Origin: Gibbula magus
Lineage: Eukaryota > Mollusca > Gastropoda > Trochida > Trochidae
Length of the DNA: 64,000 nt
Assembly: GCA_936450465.1 (NCBI GenBank)
Contig: OW388298.1
Coordinates: forward strand, 5,998,035 to 6,062,034
Reading direction: 5' to 3'
Shown here: positions 58,530 to 64,000 of the stretch, piece after piece
How positions within the stretch are numbered: position 1 is the stretch's first letter
Layout: every line of letters begins with the position of its first letter
Notes under the pieces: generated by a model
Told to the model about the DNA's origin: nothing
Databases searched by the model: none
What the model saw: only the letters and a program-made list of their open reading frames with translations
Made by a program: the position numbers and the translations under genes

Positions 58530-59640
58530 TCACGTTTTTTTTTCTAGCTTATCAAGTAATTGTTTTTGAGGATTTGGAAGAGCTGAAAATAAATGGTTTA
58601 ATTGTGAAAGCAAAATGGACTTCAAAATAGTATTTCTTCCAAATGGAGTTAATGAACGGGTTGACCAAATATTCATTTGTTTGTCAATGCTTGCAAATTT
58701 ATCCTTATAATTGATTTCAATCATGCTGTGGTGATCAATATTAAATTTGAATCCCGGCATATTAAGTTCCGTTTGGTTTGGTTTGGTTTTTACCGTAATC
58801 TCTTTCTTGAACCAATCAAAATGAATTTGTTTCGTCAACGCTTACCTTCAACTCAGAAACACGAGCAAAGAATTGTGGGACGTTTAGAACTGCATAGAGG
58901 CATTTTTCGGATCCGTCCAATGTAAGGGTGGTGTCATCAGCAATTTGAGAAAGAATATATTCTGTGTTATCGATAGTAATTCCCTTGATTTTACTGTCAT
59001 TATGTATCATAAGAACAGGAAGATTTCCTGGATAACAACTTATTTAATGTGATTGTGAAGTTGTTATCCAGAATATCCCACAAATCTCCCTGTTCTTATG
59101 TATACCATTTCTTAATGGCCTTCAAAGACCTGATTACGTATCATGATTCCTAATATGTCCACACATAGAATAAACAAATATTGCATAATTGGGCAATAGG
59201 ATCACCTTGTTGACATCCAAGTTCAATCATAAAAGGCTGTGTGGCAAATCCATTAACCATAACCCGAGATTCCATTTAATTATAGAAAGTATTAATCCAT
59301 TTAAGAATACTGGAACCGACGTTGAAAAAAGATAAAACATTCATCAAATAACGTCAATCAACTGAAGTCCACCGACAGCAAAAGTCCTGGAATCTTATAT
59401 GATTCGGTGTGTTCAATTAAATCATATATCAATCTGGTAACTTCCCCTGTAAATCTACCTTTAATAAAACTTGTTTGGTCCTCATTAATAATACATGGTA
59501 AAATTGTCTTGTATGTATTGTATGAGATCTTTAAAAGTTATAGTTTTAAGAAAGTTACTTATTTCCTTTTTGAATGCACATTATTAAACCTTGCCTTTGG
59601 GTGATTGACAAATTTGTACCCATAGTTTAGAGAATTTAGC
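58530..59640 (-). pseudogene. Second decayed LINE reverse transcriptase, minus strand
   Basis: Minus-strand pieces: VMVNGFATQPFMIELGCQQG then DPIAQLCNICLF (the GCRQGDP motif, 59,280-59,170), ILSQIADDTTLTLDGSEKCL (catalytic ADD, about 58,960-58,900), and IWSTRSLTPFGRNTILKSIL then LSQLNHLFSALPNP (thumb region, 58,660-58,560). Frameshifts separate them, and a foldback (59,020-59,095, TTCCTGGATAACAACTT and complement) interrupts the gene. Confidence 0.82.
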
Positions 59641-59787
59641 AAAACAGGCCCAAGATCTTTCCAAAAGAATTTGTTTGTGTTAATTTTGGTACGTCAAGGT
59701 CTTTGAAGTAGTCTGTCAGGTTCATATGACTGACGGAATGAGCATTGGATAGTTTTCATAGAAAGTTTTGGATATTGTCAATATCTG

Positions 59788-59826
<39 letters not shown>
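59788..59826. repeat. (TA)n microsatellite
   Basis: TA tract within a short palindrome ATATGATAT... Confidence 0.8.
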
Positions 59827-59829
<3 letters not shown>

Positions 59830-59902
59830 GATATGACATGAAGAAAACAAGAGACAGTTCAACCAAATATACGTCGTCAAGTCTTGTTCTTACCGTCCCT
59901 TA

Positions 59903-60015
59903 GTCATATTGTTAACGCCAACATGAGCGGAATGTAATTGTAAACATATGTGTTTGTGTCCATCTCACCTGACATTGGTGGACATTAGATCATACCATCC
60001 TTCTAATTATTACGT
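59903..60015 (+). repeat. Remnant of the GPCR upstream unit, copy 1
   Basis: CATATTGTTAACGCCAACAT then AATGTAATTGTAAACATATG and ACCATCCTTCTAATTA match the units at 61,985 and 62,284. Truncated after the shared CTTCTAATT. Confidence 0.65.
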
Positions 60016-60026
60016 CATTGGTCTGG

Positions 60027-61465
<1,439 letters not shown>

Positions 61466-61645
61466 CATTGGTCTGGGTCTATCAGATAATCATCTCATTA
61501 CCTGCTTCTAGCGACTTTAACGGGTTTAAAGGGGAGGGGCCTGAGCGTGGCCAGGTGAGAAGCTGTGTGATATATTGTAGTATCAGGAGAATATGGGAAT
61601 AACTACATGGTAACTGAATATACGTCAACAAGTCATGTTCAACGC

Positions 61646-61984
61646 AATAATTTTTTTTTTTTTTTTAACTTCTTTATTTTTGAAGTACATGTACATGGCA
61701 TGAAAGACTTACATAACATAGATCAATATATACAACGACATTATTAAGGACAATGTTGGATTTTTTCTATACATTTGACAGAAGCTAGTATTGGATATAG
61801 TAAGCATTATCATTTTTTTTCATTTTTTCTCCTCATTGGCAAAAAGGAGGTATCAATACTAAGGACAAGGTCTAATCAATTAAAACAGTAAATGACAACT
61901 TGACCAAAATTTCATAAATTTTGTGTAATTACAGGTTGAGCAATAATTATTAGTTATTATTATTATTGACGCAAACGCGTGCGT
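61646..61984. other. Gene-free stretch
   Basis: Begins with a T-tract (61,650-61,668) in AT-rich sequence. No exon recognised. Confidence 0.5.
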
Positions 61985-62293
61985 AAATGTAATTGTAAAC
62001 CTGTGTGTTTGTGCCTGTCTTCTCACCTCTCTCACACATTAGCGTACATGGGATCAATGTAGTTTTAACACCCTTCTAATTAGATCTATTTAGGCTTTGT
62101 CAAGACATTTCTTCAAACGTGTGTAGTGACTATTTAGATATAGCTGAATGTGTTTCTGTTTGACAGTTCTATAATAGCATCCTATTTGACAACAGCAGAA
62201 AGTGTTTGTAATAATACCAACTTTATCAAACTGCTTTACTTCAGCGAGACGACGATGTGTCTTGAAGATACAGACATATTGTCATATTGTTAA
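61985..62293 (+). pseudogene. Duplicated 5' region and aborted start of the GPCR gene
   Basis: Aligns with 62,308-62,600 at an exact 323-bp offset over about 280 bp (CAACTTTATCAAACTGCTTT, AATGTGTTTCTGTTTGACAG, GTGTGTAGTGACTA). It includes an ATG at 62,255 that parallels the GPCR start: MCLEDTDILSYC then stop, against MSLEYSDIVSIV. Only the upstream region and first codons remain. Confidence 0.8.
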
Positions 62294-62577
62294 CGCTCAA
62301 CTGTACGGAAATATAACTGTAAACCTGTGTGTATGTGCCTCTCTCTCTATCTCTCATTACTGTGCATGAGATCAATGTAGTGTTAACAACCTTCTAATTT
62401 GTAATATGATAAGTTTTGTCAAGACTTTTCTTCCAACGTGTGTAGTGACTAATTGGTTATCATAGTTTGAATGTGTTTCTGTTTGACAGTTCCATACGAG
62501 CATCCCTGTGAACGTCAGCAGAAATAATTTATAAGAATACCAACTTTATCAAACTGCTTTATATCAGTGAGACGAGG

Positions 62578-63498
62578 ATGTCACTGGAATATTCAGACAT
62601 CGTGTCCATTGTTCTGTATTCTGTGTTTTCTGTTCTTGTTCTGTTCAGCAACAGTATCATCATCATCGTCATCATCAAGTCACGGGAACTTCACCACCCT
62701 ACATTATGGAACATCGCAGTAATGGCGGCGTGGGATCTTGCCTTTGCTTTACACATTATGGTGTTCATTGTGCCGTCTAAGATTTTGAATGCTTTTGCCT
62801 ACCCAGATTCATACGGAAAATTTTCATCATTACTGATGTCTGTAATCATTACTCAGAATATCTTCAACATCATGCTCGCTCTTATAGACAGGTACATCTC
62901 AATATGTTGGCCTCTGCACTACCCCAGACTCATGTCAGCAAAGAGATTCACAATAGCGTTCACCATTCTGTTTCTTGGTAACATTATTCGAGTGTTTAGC
63001 TTTAATAAGTCTACAGATCCTGTTACTTACAACAAAGCCCTTGGATTTTACTACCAAGACGAGACATCGCTATTCAGCACGGTGGAAGGAGGAATAGGTC
63101 TGATTGTAACAGTAGCAATCGTCAGTCTCCTCATAAGAATCCGTGTGGAGCTGGGCAGGAAAACAAACGTGAATACAGGAACTCAGGAAACCGGGTCAAC
63201 TCAGTTCACATACACCATGTACCTATCAACTCTTGTCTTCATTGTGTGTTACATGCCAATGGTCATCGCAACACTGGTCGGCAACGTGATGAATAAGGAA
63301 ATCATCATGAAGCAGATCGGATTTATGTGTGTCGTCTCCAACAGTCTGTGGAACGTCTTCATCTACGCTGGAACATATCGCCCCTTCAGGGACGCCTTTC
63401 TGAAGCTCTTCTCTCCTACCTACTTCAGAGAACGAGCAAGACGTGAAATGCTAGTCCAATTCCGGAGGAACCAGATCTCTGTGTTCACAGTGGAATAA
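62578..63498 (+). CDS. Class A (rhodopsin-family) orphan GPCR, intronless
   Basis: 306 residues in one exon. Seven hydrophobic segments: TM1 about 8-33 (ends SNSIIIIVIIKS), TM2 43-65 (AVMAAWDLAFALHIMVF, Asp53 at 2.50), TM3 83-110 ending LALIDRYISICWPLHYP (DRY 104-106), TM4 124-140, TM5 170-188, TM6 213-235 (FIVCYMPMVI, CYMP in place of CWxP), TM7 247-264 (NSLWNVFIYAGTYRPF, so NPxxY is NVFIY). The extracellular N-terminus is very short. No Cys is seen at the top of TM3 or in loop 2, so the usual disulfide is absent. Ligand unknown; it may belong to a lineage-specific receptor expansion, consistent with the tandem remnant upstream. The start agrees with the duplicated unit's ATG. Confidence 0.88.
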   Translation: MSLEYSDIVSIVLYSVFSVLVLFSNSIIIIVIIKSRELHHPTLWNIAVMAAWDLAFALHIMVFIVPSKILNAFAYPDSYGKFSSLLMSVIITQNIFNIMLALIDRYISICWPLHYPRLMSAKRFTIAFTILFLGNIIRVFSFNKSTDPVTYNKALGFYYQDETSLFSTVEGGIGLIVTVAIVSLLIRIRVELGRKTNVNTGTQETGSTQFTYTMYLSTLVFIVCYMPMVIATLVGNVMNKEIIMKQIGFMCVVSNSLWNVFIYAGTYRPFRDAFLKLFSPTYFRERARREMLVQFRRNQISVFTVE

Positions 63499-63765
63499 AG
63501 ACTTTAGATTCACTCTTTGATACCAGAACCTCAATGTTTACAGTTGATAAAAACTTTAGATTCACTCTTTGATATCAGAACCAAAGTGTTCACAGTGGAA
63601 TAAGAACTTTCGATTCAGTTCAGAGTTCAGAACCCAAGTGTTCACAGTGGAATAAGAACTTTTGATTCACGTTCAGAGTTTCAGAATCTCAGTGCTCACG
63701 GTGGAATAAATACTTTGATTCTCTTTCTGATTTCAGAACCTCAGTGTTCACAGTGGAAAAAAAGA
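63469..63765 (+). repeat. Tandem copies of the GPCR stop-codon region
   Basis: The gene's last codons and stop (TCTGTGTTCACAGTGGAATAA) begin a 51-54 bp unit repeated about six times (GTGTTCACAGTGG at 63,481; variants at 63,533, 63,587, 63,638, 63,692, 63,743). The stop TAA overlaps an AATAAA at 63,494. The fifth copy also retains AATAAA; others read AATAAG, ATAAAA or AAAAAA. Confidence 0.92.
63494..63499 (+). promoter_or_regulatory. Candidate poly(A) signal overlapping the GPCR stop
   Basis: AATAAA formed by the last GAA codon, TAA stop and following A. Use is not certain; a second AATAAA lies near 63,705. Confidence 0.4.
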
Positions 63766-63779
63766 CTATGGAAACTGAT

Positions 63780-64000
63780 TAGATTCAAAATTGAATTTCG
63801 ATGTTCTATTTTCAAAAGGCAACTATTAAGGAAAGGCTCCTGTCGATGATTGTCTTCTAAGCTTGTGGTACATCAACCTAAAGGAGGAATATTAGCAAGG
63901 AAGTAAAGCACCAAGGTTATAACTTATATAAATTCATGTAGAAATAAGACTATATGTTCAGCGAATCAGGTCCACGCAAAGCAATTGCTTTATATTCATA
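63780..64000. other. GPCR 3' flank
   Basis: AT-rich; nothing further recognised to the window end. Confidence 0.5.

Overview
This is a window of animal nuclear DNA: AT-rich, with small GC-richer exons separated by long introns with GT/AG borders, LINE reverse-transcriptase fragments, tRNA-derived SINEs, many small inverted-repeat DNA transposons and many minisatellites. The repeat style and protein similarities suggest a lophotrochozoan, most likely a mollusc (gastropod or bivalve). That is inference; the species cannot be named.

Layout. (1) 1-108 (+): tail of an unidentified exon. (2) 1.7-7.35 kb (+): 8-exon TBRG1-like nuclear regulator with FYRN/FYRC domains. (3) 11.37-16.38 kb (+): complete 6-exon PSMD9, the PDZ-containing 26S proteasome assembly chaperone. 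(4) 16.4-23.7 kb: gene-free repeats, ending in a 1.8 kb higher-order minisatellite. (5) 23.74-36.68 kb (-): complete 12-exon TOMM70, the mitochondrial import receptor, convergent with PSMD9. (6) 36.7-54 kb: no recognisable gene; dominated by inverted-repeat elements (PIF/Harbinger-like, a 1.1 kb near-perfect palindrome with 8-bp target duplication, a 79-bp MULE-like hairpin) plus a few possible unidentified exons. (7) 55-59.6 kb: decayed LINEs. (8) 59.9-63.8 kb: an intronless class A GPCR with tandem remnants of a duplicated 5' region upstream and a tandemly repeated stop-codon/poly(A) region downstream. The three multi-exon genes are housekeeping genes with no evident functional link; they were rebuilt exon by exon with consistent splice phases.

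Most notable pattern: short tandem repeats sit on gene borders and copy the splice site or stop codon itself. This occurs at the TBRG1 exon 5 donor, PSMD9 exon 5 donor, TOMM70 exon 4 donor and acceptor, exon 7 acceptor and exon 9 acceptor, and the GPCR stop/poly(A) signal. A second highlight is a MULE-like transposon family (9-bp target duplications, CATCCT ends), one copy of which carries a RecQ-type helicase fragment.
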